From Sparassis latifolia (lineage: Eukaryota > Basidiomycota > Agaricomycetes > Polyporales > Sparassidaceae), in NCBI GenBank assembly GCA_018466975.1, contig CM031552.1, forward strand, positions 620,001 through 684,000: 64,000 nt of DNA. The letters run 5' to 3'. The notes beneath the pieces were generated by a model. The model searched no databases, had not been told where the DNA came from, and worked only from the letters and a program-made list of their open reading frames with translations. This document shows, piece by piece, positions 1 to 11,340 of the stretch; positions within the stretch are counted from its first letter, which is position 1; the number at the start of each line of letters is the position of its first letter. The position numbers were made by a program, and so were the translations under genes.

Positions 1-1675
1 ATCCATGACAGCCTAAAAGCGGAGCGCCGTGACCCGAGGTCAACTAGGCAGAGGACCACACTACGAACCAAGTATGCGGTAGATGCAGATGGCAATGCAC
101 GTTCTACAAAGTTTCCGCTGAGACGAAGTGAAACTGGTGAATATGACACCCGCACTTACACCTTCATGGCCGCATCTCACCGGCTCTTGTCCCTATCAAG
201 ATGAGATCTGGTGAGCTGTTGAAACGTTATGCCACTCCTACCGAATTTGTGACAACTTGAGAGTCAATCGGGTCATCAAAATGTTTGGCACCGGCGCAGT
301 GTGGGCGCAGCCGTAGTCGCCGTCATTGTACTGCAGATTCGCCAACAGCATAGCACGATAGCATCCTACTTGAGCAGTGGTGGTGGATTGTAGGCAACAG
401 TCCACGTGCCGGACACTACAGAGGGCACAGACGGTGCAGCAAGACGCAAAGGGACCACTGGCACCGGCACCACAAGCGCCGCTTCAAGATAGAGTGAAAG
501 ATTCTAACACCGTGACATTGGCACAGAATCGACGCCAACGTCACCTCCGACTACAAAGACGCCATGTGCTCCTCAGGATTGAGTTACCTATGTGATCGGG
601 CTTGATCAGACTATGCTCGCCAAGGTAAGGAGGACTTCCAGGTTCCTGAAGTCGAAACATGGAATTAGCCAAATGTCTTCGGGAAACAACGGGGCGCAAT
701 GGCAGTACGGCGACAGTGAGCGCAGCGCTTCAAGGATACCAAGCGCCGAACCTTCTTGAGCGCCGTGCCGAGGACCCGAAGTACCACGGAATTTGTGACA
801 ACGTCATCAACATGCCTTGCAGACCGCGGCTGTCCAACTGGACACGTTCATAGAATTAGTCAGCTAGTTTCAGTGTAAATCGGACAACTGACCGTCGAAT
901 ACTATCGTAGCGCTGAGCATGTTGAGACAGATAGGAAGAGTAGCAGCGATTGAGCACTAGTCTAAGTTGAAGGCTGTGGAGACTTTCTGGATATTATTCG
1001 GGCACGGAGGAACTTTGGCACTCATACCAGATTTGCCGGCGCGCAGTATCTGATACTTGAGCTCCGGTGAAGACGGGAGCGCTCCGAACGAGGATGGTGC
1101 TGGAACTGGAATGAGACTAGTAGTTAATGGCTACTTTGGTGATGCGAGCGCTCGGAGTGCGAACCCCGATGCAAATTACAAATCTGCATGCAGCCATTGC
1201 AACGTTAGAATGATGAACTGCGAGGTCCAGAGCCATAAGGAGTCAAAGCAACGCCACATGTCTTAATCCTGTGTTTCTGCACACAAGGCGCATGATGGGC
1301 CATGGGCCTGGGTGGAAATGGATGGCGCATGGAAGATGGCCGGCAAAATCGCATTCATGTGGAACACTTGATATGTCTTCGGTGAGGGCGACCTAACATG
1401 GGAAACCTGGATCTGTTGTTGCAGTAGGTTTCTGTCAGAGTGCCAAATTTATGCTGCCGTGTCAGGTTTGAGTCGTAGGGGGTAATCAAAAGGTAGGACA
1501 CGAAGTCTGAAGGCAGGAGATGACCAATCATACATATCACATACAGACAACGCCTACAGCCCTGTAGTTCAACGCATCAAAAGTATCCAATATTACTTAT
1601 CATATAGCATAGACAGCACCTATTCACCCGGTATGCAATTCCTCATCGTGTTCGGCGTTCCGAACCTTCTTCCCG
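1..1675. other. No gene recognised; weak internal repeats
   Basis: All six frames are broken into short ORFs with no recognisable domain. Some short strings recur: GAATTTGTGACAAC occurs near 240 and near 789, and GAGCGCCGTG occurs near 20 and near 758. This hints at an old, decayed duplication or repeat. Nothing else is supported. Confidence 0.4.
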
Positions 1676-3487
1676 CTAGTCCACGCTGCCGTCATCGTCG
1701 TCATCGTCTTCCGACACGTCTTCATCGTCATCATAATAATCCTCGTAATCTTCAGCCGAAGCATCGCTATCGATCTCTGAGAGGTCGAAATCCAAGAGCT
1801 CCTGGCCATTCCAGTGGACCTTCGCACCCATAAGCTCCAAATCGACGGATTGTTCGAGGATGAAATTCCTGCAGCGGTAAATGTATATCTGTATTTCCTC
1901 CTGGCATATCCTGCGATCTAAAACAAACTCCTGCAACTGCCAGAAGAAACTCGCCTTGGAGCGCTCATCCCCAGCGAAGTCTACCCCCTCAAGCTTCAGC
2001 ACACGCAACGCCGGGAAGAGGAAACTGTAGGTAGGTTGTGCCTCCTCGTCCTCTTCGTCACTGCTGTGATCGGCTTCATCTATGTCCTCCTGCACGAGAT
2101 GCGTACCACAGCTGCATAAAACCTTCTTCCGAAGCGCACTTGGTAGGTGGTTCGCAGTTTGTCCGCATACCCACAACTCCTCGAGAGACTGCATTGACTC
2201 GAATATTTCGACCCACTCTGCGGAGTCCAAAGAAAAATAGCCAGGCACATAGAAAGTGCGAACTGTGTGGAGGGGTAGCGCTTTGCACGCAAATCTCAAA
2301 CTTTCCACAGAATTGCTTGGCGAAGCCCCGTTCCACGCAAGGCGCATCTCGAGCGACGCGTCTGTGGCAGGACGATTTCGCAGCTCTTCGACGGGAATAA
2401 TGGTGGTCCAAGCACGCAGGCGTAGGCCTTCAGCTGTTAGTGGAACAAAGGTGAAGCTACGCAGTAAGTTTTCGGATGCATCGGAGAGGCCTTGATACTT
2501 GGTCCTAATCGCGCACGCGACCGCGTAGAACTCCTTGTATCTGCTAAACGGCTGACAGTAAATGCAAAGGCGGGTGTGCGACGGGAGTTCAATCTGATAT
2601 AGAAGGGTAGCACAATTTAATGCAAGGCCGTCGATGAATAGATACTTCAGGTGCGCGAGATGTACAACACGCCCTTTGCCTGAGGTAGGGTAGAAGTCCC
2701 ACGGGATATCTGGAGTGATCTGATCGAGGACTGCGACCTCCAACATCGGCATGCGCTCTAGTGCAACGAGGATCTCCTCCACCCTAGGACGAATCCAGAT
2801 CTTGCGACCATCCAGGATGAGGGAAGTGACAGTGCTGCAGAACAGAGTCGAGGCCCAGCACCAAGTGCACTGGCGAAGCTCCAACCTCTGTAAAGAAGGT
2901 GTCTCACCACGGAATAATACCGGAGGAACACGAGTCACTGGTCCGGCAGGGCTCCTCTGAGTCTGTGGATCGAAGACGACGAATGATTCGAGTTTTGGAG
3001 CGGGTCTTGTGAAACACTCCCAAAATTGCTGCATCGTGGGCCCACTCTTGACAGCAGAAACAGCAAGATCGCGGACACGCTCCATCTCCCCTACAACATC
3101 CTCAAGGCTAGATAATGCGCCGCCATAGGTCATATTTTGAACGTTACAGTGTAAGGTCAGAGGAACCGATCTCGATCGCCTGATCATCTCCTTGACCCAA
3201 CGGGGACTCCGGAAGGTGATGCGGCTCCACAGTCGAGGGCAGTCCAGCGCAACGGCACGAAAATAACGACATACATGTGAAATTTTGGTCCAGCATAGGT
3301 TCTCGCCCATGAACTCGGTGTCGCAGGCACAACACAATAATATTAAGGCGACGAGCTCCGGAGGGAGAGCGAGGATGGGTGCGAGGTTATTCCGGCGTTC
3401 TTTTAGAGAACACAAACTTCTCTCAGCGACCATTATCTCTCGGTCTATCTTGTCGCGGGTCTTGTCGACGATAGAGTTCTGCGGCAT
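1676..3487 (-). CDS. F-box domain protein, 603 aa, single exon
   Basis: An uninterrupted 603-codon frame, taken from the first ATG. After a short coiled N-terminus (about residues 8-35, a Lys/Arg/Glu-rich helix) comes an F-box-like motif at about residues 38-90: LPPELVALILLCC, then CWTKISHVCRYFRAVALDCP and LWSRI. This is the standard layout of the very large basidiomycete F-box family, whose members carry a poorly conserved leucine-rich C-terminal region; leucine-rich stretches are visible here to about residue 540. The last 60 residues are strongly acidic (runs of D and E). By family knowledge it would be a substrate adaptor of an SCF ubiquitin ligase; the substrate cannot be inferred. It has no introns, unlike its neighbours, which is common in this expanded family. 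Long antisense frames at 2038-2411 are shadows. Confidence 0.8.
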   Translation of the reverse strand: MPQNSIVDKTRDKIDREIMVAERSLCSLKERRNNLAPILALPPELVALILLCCACDTEFMGENLCWTKISHVCRYFRAVALDCPRLWSRITFRSPRWVKEMIRRSRSVPLTLHCNVQNMTYGGALSSLEDVVGEMERVRDLAVSAVKSGPTMQQFWECFTRPAPKLESFVVFDPQTQRSPAGPVTRVPPVLFRGETPSLQRLELRQCTWCWASTLFCSTVTSLILDGRKIWIRPRVEEILVALERMPMLEVAVLDQITPDIPWDFYPTSGKGRVVHLAHLKYLFIDGLALNCATLLYQIELPSHTRLCIYCQPFSRYKEFYAVACAIRTKYQGLSDASENLLRSFTFVPLTAEGLRLRAWTTIIPVEELRNRPATDASLEMRLAWNGASPSNSVESLRFACKALPLHTVRTFYVPGYFSLDSAEWVEIFESMQSLEELWVCGQTANHLPSALRKKVLCSCGTHLVQEDIDEADHSSDEEDEEAQPTYSFLFPALRVLKLEGVDFAGDERSKASFFWQLQEFVLDRRICQEEIQIYIYRCRNFILEQSVDLELMGAKVHWNGQELLDFDLSEIDSDASAEDYEDYYDDDEDVSEDDDDDDGSVD

Positions 3488-5996
3488 GGTGACGACGTTG
3501 GGATCGCCTTCCTGATAAAGGCCACTCAGATATACGCTCAGAGCTCTGCAAAGCAGGATGCGTAAGTCACATAAGGCTGTGAGATATCAAAGGGGCGTAC
3601 GAGTGAGATTCTATGAGCTGGCAAAAGGCAATCGATGTGGCAGCGCTGTTGGAGTCAAAACAGTCCTGGTCAGAGACGGTGGTCGAGGTGGGAGGGAAGG
3701 GAGCGCTAGCGCTATCAACGAGATCCAATTTGAGTCGCTTGAAAACGTTGACTATACGAAGGAGCGCGTATACAAATATACATAGATATTCATGGAATCT
3801 GTGGTTTAAAAGACCGCCAAAGCAAATGTTCTCATCGCGGTGTCAACTGCTCGCAGACTCCATAGAGCCTCCGCCCCCACCGTCCACGTGAATCCTTCTT
3901 CCCGTTGCCGCGGACCTAATTAAACCGTACTCGCAGGAGTAGTCAACCATTAATGACAATTCTTCTGGCTTCTATGGACTGCATGCACCCAGCGTCTAAT
4001 CACTCTCGCAATTTATTGGGTGTTTAATGTGCTATGCAGATCGTGTTTGGCGTCCCTTCATCCTGTATGGTCGGACACGGATATCCTGAGGCACGAAGGT
4101 TGAAGCAGAGCGTCTACCATCTGCCTTCGGGAGATTACCTGTATGTCGACGTAGCTCTGGCAATCTTCTGCAATCTAAAGTAAACTTTCTCGTGCACATC
4201 AGGGGAGCATTGACTACCTACCTGGAACGCGGCACATGAGTGATATGACCCGCAGTATGTGACGAATTGTCGGCCTTCCTTTCGGAGTACTTAGAACCAA
4301 GCGGCCCGTTCTCCTGGTATGAGCTATTCACTGTACATATTGGAATCTACAGCTTAATTTAACGACTTCTCGCGTGTTCCCCAGAGCCACCATTGCGCAG
4401 AGCCCTTGCCAGGTTGAGGATGTCTACGACGCGAAACCTTCGTCCGGAGGTCGATATTGTGCCCTTACACACATAATCACCTTGCACATGTGGCCGTCCA
4501 TGTTTAGACAAGTACGTGGACCATCGAATATGTATGGTATTGATGATCTGTCTATAAACCGCCTTCCCTCATTGGTCTAACGTACGTTGAATTCCAGTGT
4601 GACCTCCGGCGTGCACCACCTGTGGAACCTCTTATGGTCACTGTGTCGACATCTCCTTTTCTCGAAATGGCTTGAATCTATGAGCAGCACTCACTTGAGA
4701 CCCTCCCGGATTTGTCCCTGAGTGAATGTAAGGTTTGCCTGCCTTACAATGTCACCGTTTGTCGCCAGTACAAATTTATTGATAAAGTTTACATGTGTGA
4801 TCAGGACTTAATAGGGACTCAATTGACCAGTTGAATTTGTTACTTCGGCAAATAGAAACTGTGTTTCATCTACAAACGGTTGCTTTGTAGTGGGCACGAA
4901 ATTCATCATTTGTCGAGGTAGCAAATTTGCGTTGGTCTCGGGTGACTGCACACTCGAGGTGCGTATATGATTCGTCAGTTCCTTAAGCAAAACCCACGCG
5001 CTCTGTCCAGCTCCATAGCGTCCCTACCTACAGAACCGCCCACTAGGAGATGTCATCAGGATCTTTACAAGCAAATTACCCACTCTGTTGACAATTAGCG
5101 AGCGTGGACCTCAGTCTGACTACATACCGCGCCACAGCACGTCAGTCTGCTGCGACCGCATCCATGGAAAGTATCAGGCCACAGATGCGGTCATGTTTAG
5201 CATGAGTGCGGCGATACGATCACTTCCGCTGTCGGGTCTTGCGTTCAATGTGGAAGCTACTAAGTATGCATCTAGAACGCGCGCTCCGTCAAACTCCGCA
5301 TACCGTGACAGCGGCCGTTCAACTACACCAAGCGGTTAGGTTTGCTGCCATGCAGAACGTCAAATTTGCAAAAGGTACTACACCGAAGTAAGTAAAGTAC
5401 CGTCCCTCTAGTTGGACAGAGAAACGGCATGTAGCAATGCCGCGTTTAACATGCGCTCTCAAAACCAGTATAGATCAGAACGTTTACCGTTGCTGCTGCT
5501 TGAATGGAACAGGCGCAGGGAAGGGCCTCACATGTATGCTGGCGGCGTCTGAACATGCCCAATCGGAAACACGCTATAGGTGTACCTAAGGGTTGAGGCC
5601 TGAGGGTTGAATATCTGAATCCTGGTCTGATCCATGTCGTATGAAGCCCCTCTTCTCCCGCTGTGACTCACATGGTGCTGTACGTGACGCCAGGTTAGCA
5701 ATGACGTTCATCTACGCGCAACGCACGTCGATCAGAAATCTTCCATTGACTTGACTTGGCTGGTACATACATGCAAACTTCTCTTCTCTAGTTAGGATTG
5801 ATGACAAAACTAGGTACAATATCGATAAATTTACTACAAGCCCAATGCAGGCGGTAAGAAGTAGTGACATACAAGGAAGTCCACGGCTCCTGGATACAGT
5901 CGATTCGCAGGTTAAAACAAATTAGCAGGGGCTGCTTAAGATATAAACGAGTGTCAAGCATTGGAGTCGTCGACTTGGACAGAGGATCGACGAAAA
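3488..5996. other. Gene-free spacer with one dispersed repeat
   Basis: No frame longer than about 90 codons looks coding. The only structure seen is the dispersed repeat at 4691-4960, described separately. The frames at 5788-5996 lie beyond the hexokinase stop and are its 3' flank. Confidence 0.5.
4691..4960. repeat. Dispersed repeat, copy 1 of 2
   Basis: This stretch aligns along its whole length, in the same orientation, with 21268-21541. Shared strings include GCCTTACAATGTCACC and ACAAATTTATTGA, with many single-base differences and small indels. It looks like an old non-autonomous transposon family or intergenic repeat. No coding capacity or clear terminal inverted repeats were found. 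Confidence 0.75.
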
Positions 5997-8525
5997 TTAT
6001 AGGTCCTGCTTGATGGCTTGGAGAGCGCACAAGGCGGCTTTGGCAGGTGATTAGATTGAGTAAACAATATAGAGGAATGCACTCACCTCCAACCCCGCTT
6101 CCATCTTTAGCCATGCCAATCTCGACACGGCGCTCCACTTCTTCGCCCACCAGCGAACGCAGGGATTCGCGGAGATGGGCATTGAAGTTCGGATAGAACT
6201 GGATTAGACTGCGTCGTCGTTGTCCGGTCAGCGATTCCAATTAAAGAGAGGAAATTGTAAGTGTAAAGGACTCACCTGCCATCAACACCGACGGGAATGC
6301 GCTCCTCCTCTGGCACGAAGTCACTACCAAGCTCTGCACGCCCCGTCTGCGCGAGCAACGCGGCAATCGCACAGCCGCTTAGTTTGGCGGCACGGTCCGC
6401 GACGAGGAACGACGCCCAGCGCACGATCGCCGCGTCGCGCAGAGAGACATCTGGAGGGCTGAGAGAGAGCCGCTGGCTGACGATACCGCGGATACGCTCA
6501 AGGCGAGCAACATCCTCTGCACTTAGCGCATCGATGTCGATGAAGTGCTCGGAAAACACGGCGCCGTTCGCAGTCGGGGCTGCACCCTTCGGCGGGCGAC
6601 CAGTCTCCCATGCTTCCTCGACCTCGCTCATCACAGCCGTATCAAGGCCATAGTGTGCATTCAGCACATCACTCGACTTCCCGTTGAATAGCAATGGCCG
6701 GGGCGCAGCATCAATAAGCGAAAGGAGGACATTGCGTGTAATTTCGCCCAGATACATCCCAGAGATAAATTTCTCGAATGCTTGAAGACGCGGATTGATC
6801 GATTCTCGATCAAGTTTGTTATCGTATGGTGTGGAGGGAAGCGCAGTGCGCTACGAGGGAACTGTCAGTACGAGCCTCGTAAAGGAGATAATGGAAGAAG
6901 GCTGACGGTATTGTTGAACGCTCCCCATTCTGTGTTCACAATCATGTCACCGCCCTTGGCGCGAGCGGGTGAGTCGCCAAGCTTCGTAATGTTGTGAACC
7001 TTCTCAACATATGCACCGTTTGTTCCAGTGCCGAAGATGCTACCTGTGGTCGAAGGAGATTATCAAGATTTAGTGGGTTAGACAGGGCTCGTAGTTCTCA
7101 ACACTGTCCACGTACCGAGAACACATCCTCCGGTGGTATACGCACGTGATAGCAGAGCACCCACAGTCTACAACGTTGTTTCGTCAGGATGCCCTTTCAA
7201 CCGAGAAGGCGAAGGTACGCGCATCGTTAACCAGGGCAACACACTTCACGTGGAGGTGCTTTCTGTCAAAGGCATCTTGGAGCAAACGGACAACATCATG
7301 TCCCACCGCGTTCTTCGCGGAAAAGCCTTTCGTCCAGGTCAAGATCTTTCCCTGGTTCAGCGCGGTCTGCTCGACCGGAAAGCTGAATGTAAGACCAAGA
7401 GGGATAGCGGTCTGCGGCGGAATAAGGCTGGCGGAGGGTTGCTCTTCCGTAAAAGACATTTCCGTCGGAGAGTCGCCCCCAGTAAATTCAGTGAGGAACG
7501 AGTCAACAGAGTCAGCAAGATAATCTGAAATTTGTCGGTTTTTGACCAGGAATGAGCGGTAAAGACCTGGGGACTTACCGAAGAGAGCAGTAGCTTCGCC
7601 GGTCTTGAGCGTTTCGGACACCCTGTACTTTTGCTGCCGAAGACTGAAGTTCTTGTTTCCAAGGAGCCGAACCTCGCACACTCGGCTGATAAGTATGCAA
7701 TAGGCTCGCGCTAACTGTACACCATAGGTAATTCCACTCACAGGTTCGTACCGCCAAGGTCAAGGGCAAGGAAAGTCCTGATATGAAGTTCCATGCATCA
7801 GAAGGTGCCTCAATCATAATTGACACGTAACGCTCCACCGCAGAAATAGACAGCAAAAAGCTGCTTTCGTGCTTGTGCATCCTAAGTGCGCAGATCCCGC
7901 ATTACACACTTCATCTCCGAAGTTACTCCATGGAGAGCAACCAGTAAAGCAGCGCGAACGCGATGCTGCCAGGAAATGCAGAAACAGCCCAACGCCAGAG
8001 TCAATATTACTGCACTTCATAGCACGACATATTGAACAGACCGCCATGAACACGCGCGAAAACACATTAATTCCAGCACATTTGAGAGAACCAGGACCAT
8101 CGATCACGCAAAAACCCCATCGAAGGTCGAGGTGCAGTTCAATTCCAGGTTCGGTAGCGAGGATACTCTGGACATCGACGGGCAAATCTGACGCAAGGCA
8201 CAAGCCAGAAGCACAGCGTAGATGGCTTGCTTCACCAAATCAGGCCACATATACTCACCCAGTTTCTGTACCGTCTGGTACGCCAGTGACGAAAGTGGGG
8301 CTTCAGCCTAGTATGATCAATCAGTCACTAGCGCATGCAACTTCACACGTACATCATGGCCATCGGATGGTTGTACTCGCCCAGTCCAAGACGGATATCC
8401 TGGAGAAACTGCCGTGTGATCTGTTTTAGAGCATCTGGGTCAAGACGGAACTGGCTTTCGATATCGTCGAGGATCTTGCGATTAGTATCTGCGGATGCAC
8501 TGTATACAGCAGATGTCGGGGCCAT
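5997..8525 (-). CDS. HXK: Hexokinase, 528 aa, ten exons
   Basis: ATP-dependent phosphorylation of glucose and other hexoses at the entry to glycolysis, in the cytosol. Deduced exons (minus strand): 8525-8353, 8300-8259, 7777-7742, 7685-7579, 7524-7223, 7167-7116, 7043-6907, 6850-6276, 6208-6087, 6037-5997; 1587 nt in frame. Landmarks: [10 protein letters not shown] phosphate-1 motif (about residues 74-83), the hexokinase signature [11 protein letters not shown]...[12 protein letters not shown] (165-190), VNDTVGALLS with the catalytic Asp (about 218-227), [10 protein letters not shown] (about 245), and the C-terminal [16 protein letters not shown] ending. Length fits fungal hexokinases (about 490-530). 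Start is the first ATG before the conserved helix [10 protein letters not shown]. Two oddities: intron 7168-7222 has GC-AG borders, and intron 7778-8258 is 481 bp where the other introns are 49-72 bp. Whether it is the main or a regulatory isozyme cannot be told. Confidence 0.95.
7168..7222 (-). other. HXK: GC-AG intron in hexokinase
   Basis: Between the codons for VND and TVGALLS the only 55 bp gap that restores the invariant VNDTVGAL motif starts with GCGCGT and ends with TGTAG, with CTGAC 16 bp before the end as branch site. A GT donor inside (GTACCT) would break the frame. Confidence 0.85.
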
Positions 8526-9319
8526 GGATGGGGGAAACGGAGGCTTAAAAACCTGAAGATGAGAATGAGAGGGGAGGAGGTGTTCAGTAGGCCGAGATAC
8601 CTGCGAGTCGATCTCTTATGACATACCGCGCATAACACGTGACCCTGCCGCGCAGGTCAAGTTGTGCGATCTTTCTCAGCCTCGTCTACACACTCTGCCG
8701 ACGGTCCTCCACTTTGGTCGAGAGGGCTTCGTCAGCCTGAGACCGTTGCGCACGACTTGCAACCTTTATGCCCCATCACTTAATCGATACCTGCCCCATC
8801 GGATCTCCGTAGCTCGAACTGGAGAGTGTATACTGCATCCTGCAAGTGGAAAAGCCATAATCGATCGACATCTTACAGTCGACGATTGACGGTGCGGTGT
8901 TACTCTACCCAAATGAGGTGACGGAAAAGCAATATGGACATCGATGTAGTTCGGTAGCGAGTGGGTGCTGAGCGCTGAGCGCTGAGCCGTGGCGGCTGCG
9001 AGCATGGACACACACCTTGGATAGTCTGGAACTGGTCCGTTGGACTCGGGAGGCCAACGCATACTGGTTTGCATATTGTCTCAAAAATTGCCCGGCAACA
9101 ATTGGCACAATGCCCATTGTACGAAGAGTAACATGTAACATGTAAATCAGACGGAGGGCCATACGTACGCATGATCGCGGATGAAATGCAGTAGGAAACA
9201 TAGAAATCACGCTGCTACCATTTTGCATGCAAGATATGGTCTGCCACCCATCAGCCCCCAATGCACAAGAGACCCGAGTAACCACGATGGACCGACTACG
9301 CGGGAGTTTAGCAGGTAGC
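8526..9319. other. Intergenic, hexokinase promoter side; no gene seen
   Basis: Lies between the hexokinase start and the eL18 stop, so it must hold the hexokinase promoter. No TATA box or clear motif was recognised. A small tandem GCTGAGC run occurs at about 8967-8987. Frames here are short and lack codon-like patterns. Confidence 0.45.
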
Positions 9320-10105
9320 TTATACCTTGAAACCACGCGACTTTCGGCGACCACGGCCCCGCTCGAACTAGGCGAAAGTCGTGAGCAACTAACTCATAAC
9401 GTACAGGAAATAAGACCGGAACCTACTTTGCGGCCCTTGGAGAGCGTATAGGGCTTCTTGTGCTTGTGAGGACCCATACCAAAGTGCTTGACCGCCTCGC
9501 GCGTGTTGCGCTTCCCGCGGAGTAAAATAGTGTTTGAACCAGTTGGCGCGCGTAGTGCGAGCTGGTCAAGGGTGAGAACCTCACCACCTGCTTTGAGGAT
9601 ACGTTCCCGGGCAGCAGTCGTGAATCGCAAGGCTGCGATAGAGAGCTTCGGCACTTCAATCAGGCGGACGTCATCCGTCACTGTGCCAACGGCGACAATA
9701 ACCTGGCTGTCGCGGTCAGTTGCGCTGGAGGTCTCCTTGACGATGCGTGAGAGGGAAATCGGAGGGCGGTTGATTTTTGAGAGGAAGAGGCGGTGGAGGA
9801 TGACCTATCGACGCAAGTAAGTCCCTTCATGGGAGTGTATGAACACATAGGACGAAACCTTGTTGAAGGAGGAATCCGTGCGGCGGGCGAGGAAGCGGTA
9901 CAACTGGAATGTGCATAAGTCATGTCTCTCGTCGAGCGCGGTGGAGTGATCGTTGCGTACCTTGACAAGCAAGAGTAGATAGGGATCCTCACTTGCAGGG
10001 CCGTCCGGCTGCCCTTCTTGACGTGGTGTTTCTGGATATCGATACCCTGGCATATACCGCGTCACATCCTGGTCCCGACGTCGTCCCACAAGATGCACTC
10101 ACCAT
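9320..10105 (-). CDS. RPL18: 60S ribosomal protein eL18, with a one-base frame break
   Basis: Structural protein of the large ribosomal subunit. Exons: 10105-10103 (the ATG alone), 10046-9961, 9903-9859, 9804-9427, 9367-9320. The translation follows eL18 throughout: [129 protein letters not shown]. With one base restored it would be 186 aa, the usual eL18 length. The break is in exon 2: it has 86 nt although both borders are phase 0, and the frame changes between SRTA and SEDP near 9996-10002, at a short run of C. Either a sequencing/assembly indel or a disabled copy; the former seems likelier for an essential gene with otherwise perfect exons. Confidence 0.93.
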
Positions 10106-10286
10106 CTTGCTCTTGCGGCGGTCTGCAGATTCAGGGAGGCAGCCAGGGAACTGTAGCTGGCGGCGCAGCTGTGGCTGAAAAACTGTGTACGTTCTGAAGA
10201 TAGAGTTTCACGCCACTTCGCGGAGGTCGAATTACAGTCCCGCACAGCCAAACAACGCCACACACCTCTCGCAAAAACCAACCACC
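10106..10286. promoter_or_regulatory. Bidirectional promoter, RPL18 / Tra2-like gene
   Basis: Only 181 bp separate the two divergent start codons, so both promoters and both 5' leaders must lie here. Both genes have an intron directly after the ATG, giving an ATG-only first coding exon on each side. No TATA box is evident. The context of the plus-strand ATG (CACCATGG, near 10284) is a good Kozak match. Confidence 0.75.
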
Positions 10287-11340
10287 ATGGTGCGTACGCG
10301 TCCCCCTTTGTCGCTGTCGTCGTTCTCCTCGTCGTCAACGGCATTACTAACCTCGTTGTCTTCATGAATGTTGAACAGTACGGAGACAACGTTGCCCCTC
10401 CCGTCGACCCTTACTCGGACGCGTACAACGACGCACCTCCCGCAGCCCCTGCCCCCGCAGTAGATCCGAGGGACCGCGACCTCCCTCCTCCTCGTGGCCG
10501 CTCTCGCTCTCGCAGCCCTGTGAGGGGAGCTGGCCCCCCTTCAAGCTTCCGCAGGTCGCCAGCTCCTCGTCGCCCGGCCCATGCACCAATTGTTCGTGCT
10601 GCTGTGTTTTCGCATTGTTCGAGTATGCTTACCTGGCGAAGCAGGCGCCCAATCCCTCGAATGTGCTCGGGGTATTCGGCTTGAGTATCCGTACTACGGA
10701 GCGCGACCTCGACGATGAGTTCAGTCGCTTCGGCCGTGTCGAAAAAGTTGTCATTGTCTATGATCAGAGAGTCAGTTGCTCTTTCTCCTCTGTGCGTACC
10801 TTTGTCTTAACGTACTTAGCAGTCCGACCGCTTGTGGTAAGTTTCTGTGATCTTTCGTCACCGTTGATGAATCTAGCATTAAGGAGTTGAATGGTGTGGA
10901 GTTTCTGTGATTGACTTGTATTCTAGGATCTAAATGGTCGTCGAATCCGTGTCGACTATTCCGTGACCGACCGTCCCCATGCGCCCACGCCCGGCGAGTA
11001 TATGGGACATCGTCGCCGACGTGGCCGGGATGCGTATCCAAGCCGCGATTTTCGGGACGACAGGTATGATGACTACCGGGACCCAGTCCGCGACTCTCGC
11101 CGTGATCGTGATCCCTACGCGCGGCGCGACGATAGGGATCGTGACAATTATGGGAGGGACTCTCGTGACTGGCGCGACCGTCGCAGCCCCCCTCCTCGCA
11201 GCCGCTATTCGCCGGATTACAGGAGGCGCAGGAGCTATTCTAGGAGCCCTCCTAAAGGCAGCAGCCCCACTCGCGTGCGGGATTATGACGCCTCCTCCAG
11301 TGCGCTGCCTCCTACCAACGGAGATACTTCTCGTTGGTAA
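10287..11340 (+). CDS. Tra2-like SR/RRM protein lacking RNP1
   Basis: Exons deduced: 10287-10289 (ATG), 10379-10591, 10642-10770, 10823-10836, 10877-10895, 10927-11340; 263 codons. The layout is RS-rich N-terminus ([13 protein letters not shown]), one RRM, and an RS/RD/RY-rich C-terminus ([16 protein letters not shown] onwards), as in transformer-2 type splicing regulators that bind pre-mRNA in the nucleus. The RRM begins well: [21 protein letters not shown] holds RNP2, followed by [15 protein letters not shown], and ends [32 protein letters not shown], typical of Tra2. The roughly 16 residues that should sit between SDR and CIKELNG, including the RNP1 octapeptide (RGFGFxxM type), are absent from the DNA in every frame, and the next intron would be only 31 bp (10896-10926). 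The gene is probably a true Tra2 homologue with a local deletion, either real or from assembly. Confidence 0.75.

Noticed and set aside
2038..2411. Overlapping frames of 111-120 codons opposite the F-box gene
   Set aside because: They are shadows of a long single-exon gene with biased codon use and show no domain.
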